Positions 12,726 to 24,896 of a stretch of DNA of 64,000 bases are shown here, in pieces. Made by a program: the position numbers and the translations under genes. Location of the stretch: positions 22,551,660 through 22,615,659 of the forward strand of contig OZ018414.1 in assembly GCA_963969595.1 (NCBI GenBank). Reading direction: 5' to 3'. Under the pieces are notes generated by a model that worked only from the letters and a program-made list of their open reading frames with translations, did no database searches and was not told where the DNA came from. How positions within the stretch are numbered: position 1 is the stretch's first letter; each line of letters opens with the position of its first letter. Source of the stretch: Neckera pumila. Taxonomy: Eukaryota > Streptophyta > Bryopsida > Hypnales > Neckeraceae.

Positions 12726-13895
12726 AGGTACATGTAACATATGTACCTTTAACTAGAGAAGGTGCTTATAACATGGATATCCTATAATCATGGAAGGTGC
12801 CTATAAAACAAGTGCCTAGGCTCATGAGCTCATAGACTTTAAAGCTTAAGCTCACATGATAGCAATCCTCACCTCTAAAATACTTTTAAAGTTTAAAAGT
12901 CGAAAACTACTCAAAGATACTTGTCCCCAAAGCAAGGCTATATCTTTATCTATATATATATATATATTTTTTTTAAATCCAAGCATACGACACTTAAGTT
13001 AACTTGTTCAAATAAATCCTCCTAAGATTTTTATGTGAACTTCTCCACCAATTGCAAGTTTATAGTAAATTTCAAAATAGTCCTTCAACTTGTACAGTAA
13101 CTATAGTTAATACGTTGGAAAAAAAAAATGAGAATACATTAAATAAAATTTAAAGTTCTGAGGAACCCACGGGAAAAGGGGACCGTGGGATTCGGTTCCC
13201 AGATCTTCCCATGAGCCCCTTCAAAACTCTGTGGTGAGGAATTGGATCTCATGAGCACCGCTGCAAAATTCGAGAGGGATTGTAGTATATCCAACTGCAG
13301 TTTCCTCGTGAACTGCGGACGAAGGAGCTTCAAGTTTAGGACGACGAAGCCACGAGGGAGTTAGCAGGCGTCCTCGTACTGGTAACAATTCTTTCTGATC
13401 GTCGAGGAGGTTATAGGGAACCGATCCTGTTGCGAATTTGATGGTCTTTTTTTTTCTATGGATGCTGAAACCTGTAGGTTTTTTATACGTGATTGGAATT
13501 GAAGATCGGTTGTTGGTGGTTGTTGGTGATCATTTGTGTAATTAGGGTTTGTTGAATGGAAGATAAGAGTATGGTGGAGGATGCTATTTCCGTCACTTTA
13601 ATTAATATGTAGGGCTGTGCTTGCATTGGGAAATCTATCATTAGAATTCACTGGAGAGAGCACTTTGGGGAGTGCAAAGGGACAGCCATTTCCATATAAA
13701 AATGAAAGCCAATGACATTTTATTATTTCACGTTTACACTCAACGTGCGAATGCAAATGGAAGTCCAACCGAGTGTACTAGAAGAGATGCGTTGTTGTTC
13801 GTAACAAGGATCGAATAGGAGACTGGATTTAGTGTTCTATACCTTAGATTGCTTCTAGCTATTCATTGATTGTGATACGGGGATTGTGGCTGCAG

Positions 13896-14002
13896 CAAGA
13901 AGCCTCTGGATCAAGACGAAGTGATCCCAGTCGCTCAAGTTGCTTCGGATCGGGGTCTCACCCCTGAAGACGTGAAACTGATGAAGATACAATTTTCTTC
14001 TT
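13896..14002 (+). CDS. candidate internal exon, unknown plant gene
   Basis: A 107-bp segment is bounded by a good acceptor (GTGGCTGCAG) and a consensus donor (GTGAGTGC). Only one frame is open throughout; it reads KKPLDQDEVIPVAQVASDRG, then LTPEDVKLMKIQF. Codon-like composition and the paired splice sites suggest a real or recently real exon. A possible upstream coding stretch ends at a donor-like ACTGGTAACA near 13.38 kb, but I could not establish its phase. The family is not recognised. Confidence 0.3.
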
Positions 14003-14689
14003 GTGAGTGCTCCACCTATTTTTCCTTTGGACAGATGAGAGATTGAAGAACCAACATGGATAGTTTGTGTGATTAGATCAATGCTTGAAGATTGATCATC
14101 CTCAAAGGCCCTATTTACCTTACACTTGTGCTTGAGAATCCATGATCTTAATTTGATCCCCGTATTGGGGACCTAATACCTAAATTTTCGAGGTTAGAGG
14201 AAGTCACTTCTTCCCACAGGATCCACTTGTCATGCCTTCAAGAGACAATTGCGGGCCGCCGGTTTCTCAGCTCCCAATCCAAACAGGCCCAGTCAGCATA
14301 AATATCCACTGGCAATTCATCTTCCAACAAATATCTGCACATCCCACGCCAAATTCCACACTATCCTCCACGGTCACCTCCACACACCCACAACTGCAAA
14401 ACAACGAAGCTCTGCCATCCAGAAAAGGAGAAATGACTTAAATGCAGCAGATTGTCCAGAAGCATGCCGGATCAATTCTAACCGGAAAGCTCTTTTGTAA
14501 AATAAGCCCATCAGTAGCAGAAATGCACACATTGGGGTTGAAATAAATGAATCAGGGGCGGCCACTGGTTCGTTTCGTGACTCCAATGTCTTGACAGGCT
14601 TACACTAAACTGCCACTGATGCAATCCCATTTCAACACCAGTATATATGATCTTCTCCTTCTGGTGTCAACTGTCAGCTCTTTCATTCA

Positions 14690-17600
14690 TTATCTGACGA
14701 CTTCATCTTCTTCAGACCCTCCAGGGAACTCATCTCGTTGATGTCGCCTTCTCCTAACTAACAGCCACGCAATAAAAGCCACCACTAAAATTAGAGCTGG
14801 AATGCCTAGACCCAAGCTTAAGCCTAATATGAGACCCAAATTCCGTGACTTGTCGGCACCAGTACATGTATCACAGCAGCTCAGCTTTCGCAATGTGGTG
14901 ATGTCCGTGTCGAAGTTACTTGAACAAACGATATTTGAGGCTTGCATGGGTTGATTGCATGTACTACTCGCTGACTGCAGTTCCACCAAATCAATGTCAA
15001 TACGTGAAAACTTCCTCTTCTTCAAATCTTGATGTCTAACAATCGGAGTAAAAACTCTTGACCATTTTGTGTTTTTTCTTAATTAAGATGTCCTGGACGT
15101 CTCTCTTCTAATAATGGTTTGTAATGAAGGTATGTAGTCATGGTGTTACAATGTGAGATCATTCACAATGAACAGACTTTCTAGTTACTGACGCCAAGTT
15201 ACGCTAACCCAAATGAGAGTTGGAGTTATTTTTCCCTTTTTCAAATTGTTAGTTGGAGGTCCCTTATCAAAGCCAACATGAATGGGAGAGTGATACCATA
15301 CAATATTTAATACAATCAACTACGCTATGAGAGGCTGAGAGGTTTTGTCCTTCTAGCACTAGTTCACTTTTCAAGCAAAATTCTACTAAAACTTTCTCAC
15401 ATGTTGCTTTTTTCAATGCAAAGTGTCTTCCCATTTTATCCAAAAAAAAGTTTATATTAACCTATTAATTGATTAAAGCAACAATTAATGAAACCATTGA
15501 TAATGGATGAGGAAGGGCTTTTGTTGTATAGTATTACATACCTTATTGAGGCAGATTATTGTATTAATTCCTATTGTTGCGTTGAAATTGGAACTGAGAT
15601 TTGCTCTATTTTGTACAGCTTGTTCGATTGTGTCTCCATTGATCCCGTAGACTTCCAACAACTTGGTCTTGAAGATGTTGATGGCCGCAACCCCTACAAG
15701 CTCTCTATTGCTACTAAAAACTAAAATGGAACACAACACCACATGAAATCAGTGAAAGTGATCTTAGAGCTCTGAAGCTATATATAGTGAGATATATCAC
15801 ATGTACTACACTCCTACTCAACATATTACAGCTAAGCATTCACAAAGCAAGTTTTGCATCTCATAATGCCAAGTCCAATGATATAGTAACAATGTCATTG
15901 TCTTGTTGGTTACAAAGAGGAGATCAAATCATAATGCACATTAGTAGTCCTATTCATTCTATGCCCTCTTTGATCAACCAATAAAGTACAAGTGTAGACA
16001 TTTGAGATTGTAGAGAACTTTGTATTATGTTTGCTCCCAAGCCTCTAGGCTCTCAAACATTATCTAATCCATATATAGAACCACAATTCTAAAGAATTAG
16101 CGCAACTCTGCCATCAAAAACTAACATATATTTTTGCAAAAGTTTGATCACAAACTAGGACAGGTATGGATTCATATTTCAAAGGTTGAGATGAAAAGGA
16201 CTACAATCCACAACATTGCCAACCCCTCTCACTTGCACTTACAACCCATAACAGAAAGAAGATAATGTATGCAACCATTGCAAGGAGATTCAAACTTATC
16301 CTCGATCTTGATCAAAGTGCAGTATTGAATTTTGAAATCTAAAACATTCGCTAAACATTATGATCATTTATCAAACATAGAATCAACATCTTAAAAGATG
16401 AGCATAGGACTAATTAATACAACGGCCTAATAACTAGAATGAGATTTACCACAAGTGGCTTAATTCGACATATTCTAGTTGGGCATTGAACATGATGTTG
16501 CGTAATGTGGATCCCATACCTGCCTTACTGAGGGTGAAGGTCCTGTTATCCACCTCGGAGTAGTCCTGATATTCGGTGGAGTAGTTAATGCCATTGTTGA
16601 CGTAAGTTGAATGCACGTTGGCTACAAAGGAATAGTATGCTTCCAAAGCCAGCAGTGGATTTCCAAAAACAGTGTCATCCAGGATCTCGAAATACCCCCG
16701 AGCAGCGCATAATTGGCTCCCAAGGGGGCTAGCATCAATGGCTGCAGTACTGGGACGGAACATGTACAAGAACAAGCTGATGCTGTTATTTTTGATCAAG
16801 TCCCACGGTAATGCGGCATTGCTTATGGTGCCCACGGCCTCGCTGTCAGTGAGCAATATTATCACCTGTTGAGGTTTACCATGTTAAATCCTAAGTTTCA
16901 CAATTGCCCGAATGGGCATCACATTTTATACTACTTTTGACACAAGGAATCCAGAATTTCCATCTATAGAATTTTTGAAGCATTTCATGGTCAATGTCCA
17001 CTGATGATGGAGTAGGTTACAAAGGAAAGGAACTTGGACACAAAAAGGACATTTGTACAATTTTCTACAGACTTAAAAGACATTTTTTTCCAATTTCCAT
17101 ATTTCTCCTGTGTACGAGACCCCCAGGTAGAGATTCTCTTTTGTTCAATTGTCGTTTATTTTTTTACCAACACTGAGAATGCTCTTCCTTGATTCGGGTG
17201 ATTTGGCGCTATCTGCATAATATATTTCACAACATGAGCAAGAACTGACTTGCTAATGCTGCTGGGTTTTTTATAAGTCCCAGCGTAATGCAGTGGCGTT
17301 CACAGCCTTGTTGTCAGCGATCACATTTTATGCCACTCCTGAGCGCCTTTTGTTCCATTTCGTTTATTATTGATCAACACATGCTGTCCTCCTCATGGAT
17401 TTGATCTGGTGTTATAAAATCTTACCCAATTTGCTTATGTTTTCTACAACGTGAGTAAGCGAATAGGTTGAGGTAGAGAAGTGCAGACCTTCAAATATTC
17501 GCTTGGGATTTCTGAACTACCAAAGCCTGCAGAAGTTGTGATAGCTTTGCTAATTGCGTCCGAAATGTTGCCAGGGGGAGCAGGGCTTGGATTTGGTGTT

Positions 17601-20467
17601 GAAATCTTTGCGGTGAGAATTCCAAAGTCAGGGTGGGAGGAAGTGTTGGTCACCTTCACCTGCGGAAACCAAAGTGTAACAAAAAGCCGCAATAGACTTC
17701 AAACTCAAATAAAATAAATTCCTGTCGATGGTTTCCGTTGACCAAACCATCAAAATGCTGCATTGCAACTGTAAGGTAACTTACTACACCTAAATGCCTC
17801 CCTAAATGCCTCCGACTGAGCAGTTTGAGAATTTTTCCTGTTGATAAACTGCCTAATTATTTGTTGCACCTTGTATCTTGTTGGAAGTCAAATAGAACTC
17901 TAGATTCCCTTCTTATGTATTGTTTGGGCATCATATAAATAAACAATGAATGTTCAAACAGGTTATGAATCGAGGTGGTAAATTTTAGCCATGCAGGAAT
18001 TTGAAGGGGTTGGTCTGAAGAAGGGGCTAAATTAAGTGTGGTTACGTTATATCAGACCATATTAAGGTTCATGAGCCTGCTACAGCAATCCAGTCTACAG
18101 TGGCAATATAGACACATCATTGAATTCATGTTTTCTTGCTCCCTTCACCTGCCACAACGCTTGCATCCTGTAGTAGAAAAAAAAAGCTTGGCATGGAAGA
18201 ATCAAGGTTATTATGACTTACTGGTTGAACAGATAAGGGCTGCACTTTTGCTTGGTCGAATGTGAAGATGTTCACATAGTCGTCCTTGGTGGTAGTATTC
18301 AAAAAAATCTCGGTGACTCTGACGGCTGCCGCCAAGTTGCTATCACTCCTTGTGGACGGGATAATCTCGGCCATTGAAGACCCACTGTCAATCAGTACCA
18401 TTACAGCCTTCTTCACGTTCGTCGCTGATGTAAGGTACCTGTGATAAATTAACACATGGGCATGATTCTGGGCGCCAAAATTTGTGACGTTCATCTGCAC
18501 AAAGCTCTAAAAAGCTCGAAATCCTTCAAAAATTCCATACATGAACATTTTGGATTTCTCCTGTGACTGATGGAGAATGCAGCACTAGCTTCTTTCATAT
18601 CTTAACGATGTTATTGATAAGCGCGGCTGAATATTACACTGAAGTCTTCGAAGTTCAAGCCGACAATCAAAGTGAACTGGGATAGCATTCTACACTGTTG
18701 GGACTGAGCACCTTCTTCACTGTAGACGGAACTATCATACCACGAAGTAGCAAATTGAAAAATATGTCAATCACCTTAGAGACCCTTGGTACATGGAACT
18801 AGGAAAATTCTAAACAATTGAGAATCTGGTGTTGCAAAGACCACATATCATGAACTCAAGACTGTGTAACGGAATCTACATTCTTTCTGTGAACAATTTC
18901 AAGGTGTTGAGGATCATCCGTGTCTGACTCAGTATTGCTTTCAGAAAACTGGCTTACCATAATCTTAGACGAGGATCGTAGCTGCCACAGTCCGATTCAT
19001 CCTGCAAGTAACATTGTGCAACTTGTACATCAATGCGTAATACAAGAGTATTTATGCACTGAAAACTAGAAGAAATACCTGCATCACCATCGCTTAAACC
19101 TTTGTTTGAACTATTACAAAATACCATCAGCAGCACTTTGAATTTTTCCCACAGTGCTACATTTCTTACCATTCCTGGAAAGATCCTAAAAGTGCCATCA
19201 ACTGAGCCGAAATACAGCCGAAAGAAGTTGGTGTTGTTCGAAAGTTTTTGGAACAAACTGTCCAAGTTCCTCTGAGCACAAGTTTCTCGAAGTTGTCTCG
19301 GAGTTATGTAGTCGGTTGCAGTGTACACTCCTGGCACTCTGTCATCAAGATTGCAAATCACAATAATTATATTAAACATGCCATTGACTGCACCAAACCC
19401 AATTGTCTTTTAAATGACTTAACGAGTTACTAATTGTGTCTAGTGAATTGAAGCTTCATACAACTATTGATGTTGAGTCGAGAAAAATGGTTTAAAATTA
19501 ATTATGTATTTTGCAAATTATGATGTAACTTAGCCGTAAGTATCTAAAATTATACTCCATTAAAGACAAGTGTTTCCCATTCACCGCACATCCACTACAC
19601 AAAGTAATTTTCGCTTGGCTAAAGAGTCGAAGTTGGTCATATGATACACTTTCCGAAAGTGTAAAGCAACGATTGATGACTGTGATGATCTCGTGCGCAC
19701 GAAGACAACCAAATTTCTTACAAGATGAACAATATTTTCTTGCGAAGAATGCCCGGTACAGCACACGGTACAGCCCGTTGGATGCATGGCACTGCAACCG
19801 GCACATTGAACTGCAGGGTGCATGCACCTTGTACAGTGCACTTTGCAGTGTTCCCCATACGAGGATTTTGCCCCCACACTGCTGGAAAATTGTGAAATTA
19901 AAATATCTATTGCATATTTAGTCACTAGATATACCGGTACTGAGGGAATCTCCTCACTAAGCTTTTCAACGGACCCGGATAGAATGGATTCAGGGTGGTA
20001 ACCAAGTTACCGACAGACCTTAGAAAGCTTCTGGAGAAGTCGAAGTTTCTCCTTGGGCAGTTATCTTTGCAATTGGTGTTCCGGAGAACTCCTTGGCATG
20101 CATAGCCGGTAGTATTGGCATCCGTCAGCGGGCATGCCAGCCGGCTACAGGTGGACTCAGCATTACAAGTACTCAGTAAATCTGCAATTTGCACAAACTA
20201 AAGGATGACTTCTTTGCAGCCACTGAAATCCACAGTACTAGCACAAAAGAGTTCGCCATGAGATCGAAAGACGACAACAATGTTTGGGCGAACATTCTCA
20301 CCACAAGAATTGAGATCATTATCTCGCACTTGGTTCACAAGGTCTCGAAGGTTGGCTTCTGTTTGGTTGAGAAGAAGATCCGCCTGCGGCGATACTTGAG
20401 CGCTCCCGCCGAGAACCAGGCCGAACAGAACCAGAATGAGGAATCGAATGGACAAATCCATTTGCAT
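14690..20467 (-). CDS. VWA and Cache domain membrane protein (alpha2delta/CACHD-like), copy 1
   Basis: Nine exons join to 1866 bp (621 residues): 20467-20302, 20181-19935, 19338-19170, 19001-18958, 18438-18222, 17659-17489, 16865-16520, 15720-15542, 15016-14690. All junctions are GT-AG and phase-consistent; the last acceptor and the GTCTGC donor of exon 6 are the weakest. The ATG at 20467 opens a signal peptide (LILVLFGLVLGGSA); an ATG two codons later would also serve. Residues 55-138 are cysteine-rich. DPRLRLWY (203-210) precedes the VWA domain, whose metal site reads DSGSS (226-230), where most VWA proteins have DxSxS, and which continues in exon 7 with VIILLTD. Exon 8 carries a Cache-like strand (ELVGVAAINIF). 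A transmembrane helix spans about 573-600, followed by an RRRR cytosolic tail. Several N-glycosylation sequons fit a type I surface protein. In animals such proteins are calcium-channel accessory subunits; the plant role is unknown, and channel association is only inference. Confidence 0.82.
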
Positions 20468-20492
20468 TGGGTCGTATCACTATCGTCAGGCT

Positions 20493-20556
20493 CACGTGCA
20501 ATAGTCGTACTAAAGAGATCGAAAGAAAAGAAAAAAGGATGTGGCCATGTTTTATG
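20493..20556 (-). promoter_or_regulatory. putative core promoter of gene copy 1 (G-box; CATAAAA at TATA position)
   Basis: A G-box CACGTG (20493-20498) lies 26 bp upstream of the start codon, and CATAAAA (20550-20556) lies about 85 bp upstream. Copy 2 has TATAAAA at the same place, so copy 1 carries a T-to-C change (on the gene strand) in the likely TATA box. Placement relative to the ATG supports the reading, but no transcript start is known. Confidence 0.4.
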
Positions 20557-20983
20557 TTTAACTAGTAACACAGACTGTGTCAGATACCAGGCTCGCTTGA
20601 TCTGTGTCACTTGTAATTAAGCAACCCTACCCGTTGACTCGATCTCCACGGTTTAATGCGTAAGACGGCGCACTAGAGTTCCTCACGAGAATGTGAGCTT
20701 GACAATACATGTCGGTGTATATGCTGTCACTTTTGTAGGGTAAGCCTAGAGCAATCTTGTGACGATCTTTCTTCAATGAACTCATCAATATGTTTTGGCA
20801 AACCTTGGAATTGAGCAACTGTGACAGTTGAAAATGGAGAAGCGCCACCAGAGAAACGTCGACGACATACTTGGGATAGAACTAGTCTGGGGGAGAACTG
20901 AACTGTACCCGAGTGGCCGTTGGTGGAGCACATTGCGGCTGGCAGGGAGATTAAGGTAAACATGCCTATTACGAAGCAGATTT

Positions 20984-21131
20984 GCATTAGATGATATTTG
21001 GGGGTCTTGGAGGGTTGTTTCAGGCCTGTTCACTGATCTGCCCAGATTCAATGAACGCCGGTACGGGTGTGTCAAAAAAAAAAAAATTTAAATTTTTTTT
21101 TTTTTTTTTTAATCAAAATACCATTTTAAGA

Positions 21132-21179
<48 letters not shown>

Positions 21180-21310
21180 TTTTTTTAAATGACGTGATAG
21201 TCACTTGACCACGTCAGCCAGTTGCTGCTGCTGCGTTCCCGCAGTCTGGGAATGCAACAGACAACAAGGGAACTCAGAGCCCTCCAAGACCCCCGAATCT
21301 CATCTAATGC
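20984..21310. mobile_element. MITE family A, copy 1 (327 bp, poly-T/ATT core)
   Basis: Terminal inverted repeats begin GCATTAGATGA and run to GGGGGTCTTGGAGGG, about 31 bp with few mismatches. The interior has A and T homopolymers, an (ATT)n run, then AAATGACGTGATAG, a TTGACCACGTCA block, and a GCTGCTGCTGCGTTCCCGC block. The same element in reverse orientation lies at 48740-49038. No target-site duplication is obvious. It sits just upstream of gene copy 1 and is absent from the corresponding part of copy 2. Confidence 0.8.
21134..21177. repeat. (ATT)n microsatellite
   Basis: An almost perfect run of about 14 ATT units follows a poly-T tract within the MITE core. It is expected to be length-polymorphic. 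Confidence 0.9.
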
Positions 21311-21316
21311 TATCTA

Positions 21317-21545
21317 CATTGAATAGTGCAATTAGGTTGCCCCAGACTATATGTTGACCATGCTTGAATTTCACATGGTTTACAACTTGAAGGTTGTTAA
21401 TTTATTTTTCGGCAGGTTTGTAGTGGTTGCAAGGCCTTTAAATATATATTTTTTGCAATAATTAGTGATAAAAATCTTTTTTACAGCAGTGAAAGTGTAT
21501 GATATGAGAAATTAGTGTGGGGCAACCTAATTGCATTATTTGGTG
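21317..21545. mobile_element. TA-flanked MITE, family B (229 bp)
   Basis: The left end CATTGAATAGTGCAATTAGG and the inverted right end CACCAAATAATGCAATTAGG extend into GTTGCCCCA, and both sides are bordered by TA (21315-21316, 21546-21547). A shorter relative with the same inner sequence lies at 24256-24358. A TA duplication with TIRs fits a Tc1/mariner-like (Stowaway-type) MITE, although the terminal bases are not the canonical Stowaway ones. It is directly adjacent to the family A MITE. Confidence 0.75.
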
Positions 21546-23749
21546 TAGGTACCACGGAGAAGCTACTTGTCAACTCAAGTACTTCACAAAGATTGAGAAG
21601 TGTGAGAGAAGCCATTTCTAAGTAGAATCAAGACATATGGACAAGAAATGAATATTGTATGATTTTTTAAAGTTTGTTGGATTAAATTGCATTGGTAAAG
21701 CATGGTAGCCCCTTGTTAAACCACATCAGCAAATCAACAATATGATGACATGTCCCCTTCCCAAGTGCATTCTCATGATGCTAAAGGGTTGCTAAGATTG
21801 TAATTATGGGTGGATGATTGATGCAAATGGGAAGGTCTTGTAGATGTTGGAATTGGGTGTTTCATACCACTGGTCTACCATATCTCTAGCTGAGTTCCTA
21901 GTATATAGTTTGCCAACAAGGATAGTTTGTTCCTTTGGTTAACCCCTAAAGTCCCATTGTCCCTAAGGGGATAAAATGGATTTTGGACCAATTCTTATGA
22001 GGTTCCTATCAATGCAAATTTATTGAAAAAATTTCAATTATAAGAACCTAGTAGCTTTCTAGAAATGTAACTTCTATCATGGTTAGTGCCTTAGAGCAAA
22101 AGTTATACTCCATACTATAATAAGCCCAAATTTCAACTTGGCTAGCAGTAAAAGAAATCCACAAAACATAAATAATTTTAAAATTTAAAATTATTTGCTT
22201 TTCATAGATTGTATTTTTTTCTATATGAAAAGTTTTTATTAGTTCCATTTGGATATGTAATGTAAAAGTTATAGATCATCTTGTTTTTGAAGCAATAAAA
22301 GCATCTTCTTGAAAAAATAAAGCAAAGCTCTTGTGTTGCAGCTCTCACTTGCTTTTTGTCCCAAGCCGCTTGTAATTTTCAATCTTCTTGCAATATTAAA
22401 GGTCTCCTTTATCTGTGTCAATAAATAAATAAATAATTAAATAAAATAAAGCATAGGAATCATGTGAGTTTTTTTTATATTCCCGTTTAAGTGAAATAAA
22501 AGTTCTATTACTTCAAGGTCAAGCATTATGGATTATATGGATTTTTTGTAATAGTAAGGTGTTTGCTAATGCTTCTTGGCCTAAAGGTAACTGTCAACAA
22601 GCATTGTGAGAAGCACTTAGATGCGGTCCAGGCGGCGCAAATGAAAACTTTGTGTAGTACTCGCCATCATCTCCATCTGTCTAATGAACTCCACAATTGG
22701 TTTGCAATAGAAGAAATCTGGACCCTGCTAAGGGCCAACTGCAGTAAAATGTGCATTTATAGAAAAAAAAATTAAAATAATAATAATAATAATAATTTTT
22801 TTCTCAAAAATGTTGTCAAGGTGTGTGCCACGCAAGACTGGAACTAGTTTGTTTTTTGTTTTTTTAATTAAAAATAAAAAATAAAAAATAAAAAACAAAA
22901 AACAAAAATAAAAATCTTTGGATTTGCACATTTGGTGGCTTGTCAAATAGCCCTTCACATGGCCCAAACTTTCTTTAATGAGCGTGTCTAGCTTCAATCT
23001 CCCGTCTTGGCTTGTAGGAGGGGTGATAAAGAGGTATTCAGGAACAGGGTGCGCCCTCCTGAGTGCTTTCTTTTAGCAGTCTTTTGGTTCTTTCTTTGGG
23101 CTGTTCTTGTTCTGTTCTTTTGTCCAGCTGTTAAGGCTTGGTTGTTGTTCTTTTGGTTTCTTCTTAATGCAGTGGGTCTCCCATTTGTTCCAAAATAAAA
23201 AAATAAAATAAGAATTCAATTCTGAACTATTATAAGAACTTAATCTCCCGCTATGAGTGCTGTGAAAGAATAGGGTCACTCTACCTTAATTTAGACCTGT
23301 AGGCAGATTTTTTTTAGGCGAACCTCTGTAGCTTGTTCTTTCAAGTAACCACAGGATATTCAAAACTCGTGCTGATTCTCATTAAGTTTCGAAGCTTCCA
23401 GGCTTCAAAACGAAACATTACTACAGAGTACAGACAGCTAGCTGAGCTCTATATTTTAATGGAAGAAAAAAAACAATAAAAGAACAGGCAACTTGGCTGG
23501 TTTGGCTGGCAATCCTCTCCGTAGTTCGAGGACAAAGTGGGATTCGATGAGATAACTTTACCGGACGTGAAGGCCCGCCTGATTCGACAAACAGGTGCGG
23601 AATTTCCGCATCACCTCACAACATTCACAAGATGACGTGTTGTAATTTTTTTACAAAAATGATTGGATATTTGTTGAATCTGACTTTCAAAAAAAATTCA
23701 ATATAATCGTGAAACCATGAATTGCTTAACTGTGCAATTTAAGGTGTAA
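21546..23749. other. non-coding part of copy 1 absent from copy 2
   Basis: No supported gene. It contains a piece of the dispersed 'AACCCCTAAAG' repeat family (about 21.94-22.32 kb) and low-complexity A/T runs with an (AAT)n stretch at 22.76-22.91 kb. Near 23.29 kb homology with copy 2 resumes (GGCGAACCTCTGTAGCTTGT). Confidence 0.5.
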
Positions 23750-24156
23750 GGTAGCCTGCTCTAAAAGCAATTGGCTATTTCAAATCAACCCTATAAAATG
23801 GTAGTGAATGGATATGAGGTGGTCTTTACATGGACCACTTTAGTCATTGATTGAATCTAGAAAAAAGTAATCTTTAATGCAAGAGCCAATCATTGGTCTT
23901 GATTTCCTCAAATCACTTTTGAAGTTGTAAGTGGACGCATTTTGGGAGACCTAGGGTCACATATTGGTACCTACAACAAAAATCTTTGAAAATTCATAAC
24001 TAATTCAAAAATGCTTCAAAAAATATGAAACCACTTGGGTTACGTTTGTCATCCATTTTTCTTTCTCTGAAAAATGAGTGAAAAATATTTCTATTCTTGC
24101 AAACCTCCGGAAAAGGCAGACCAGCCCTTAAATGGTTGCTTTTAGAGCATCCTACC
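23750..24156. mobile_element. PIF/Harbinger-like MITE, 407 bp, TAA duplication
   Basis: TIRs read GGTAGCCTGCTCTAAAAGC and, inverted, GGTAGGATGCTCTAAAAGC. The element is flanked by TAA at 23747-23749 and 24157-24159. Copy 2 has GGTGTAGTTACC at the homologous position near 60.61 kb, nearly an unoccupied site. The 3-bp TWA duplication and GG... terminus point to PIF/Harbinger. No coding capacity. Confidence 0.8.
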
Positions 24157-24255
24157 TAAGTTACCTTATAAGTGCAACCTTCTGTCTTCCCCATATTCTT
24201 TCTGATGTTCAGTGCCATTGCTCTTGTCTGGAAAGAGAATGAAATTGAAAGCCTA

Positions 24256-24358
24256 CACAAAATAGTGAAATTAGGTTGCCCCACACTAATTTCTCATATC
24301 GAACACTTTCAGACATGGTCAACTACAGTCTGCGGAAACCTAATTTCACTATTTTGTG
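24256..24358. mobile_element. 103-bp TA-flanked MITE (family B, minimal form)
   Basis: Ends are CACAAAATAG...CTATTTTGTG with about 21 bp of near-perfect inverted repeat, flanked by TA at 24254-24255 and 24359-24360. The empty site AGCCTACCTCA survives in copy 2 near 60.70 kb, so insertion boundaries are certain. The interior sequence GGTTGCCCCACACTAATTTC is shared with the family B element at 21.3-21.5 kb. Confidence 0.88.
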
Positions 24359-24896
24359 TACCTCAATGAATGATGAGATTCTACTTTTTCAATATTTTCT
24401 CTGTACAGTACTTCCAAATTTTATATTCACTCAAACATCAAATAGAGTTTTACATAACGTAAATCAATCTTATTTCGGCATGAAGTCTGGCGCATTGTGC
24501 ACATTGCACATAACATTACTAACTGGGCTCCTGACTACCCTGACATATGACGTATAATTCCCCCCCGAGATGCCTGGAGGGTTGAATTCAATTAAAATGC
24601 AGAATTCCAATTGGCTTCCGGAATAGTGTTGGCTGTAGCACCATATGAACTCTCACCACGTAGCTCTTTCAAGAAGCTTCCTTGCTGGGGGGCTCCAAAA
24701 GCAAAAAGGTACCCCCCAGCATTGGTGAATAATGTTATGCGTTTCGAATCAAGCGCTCAGACAACCTCCACAAAATTAATGAATAGTTTAATCCATCAAA
24801 TCACTCGATTGCTTGCTTGGCCAAAAGACATTCTTTATTACAAACAATACGAAGTCAACTCCAGAGGCCTGCCATTGCGGTGGTGGTAGACAATTA

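Noticed and set aside
18126..18500. The 124-codon minus-strand ORF as a stand-alone gene
   Set aside because: It is exon 5 of the VWA/Cache gene plus intron read-through at both ends; splice sites at 18438 and 18222 fit the phases of the neighbouring exons.
22728..22997. ORF with long Phe/Ile/Lys runs
   Set aside because: Created by A/T homopolymers and an (AAT)n tract.
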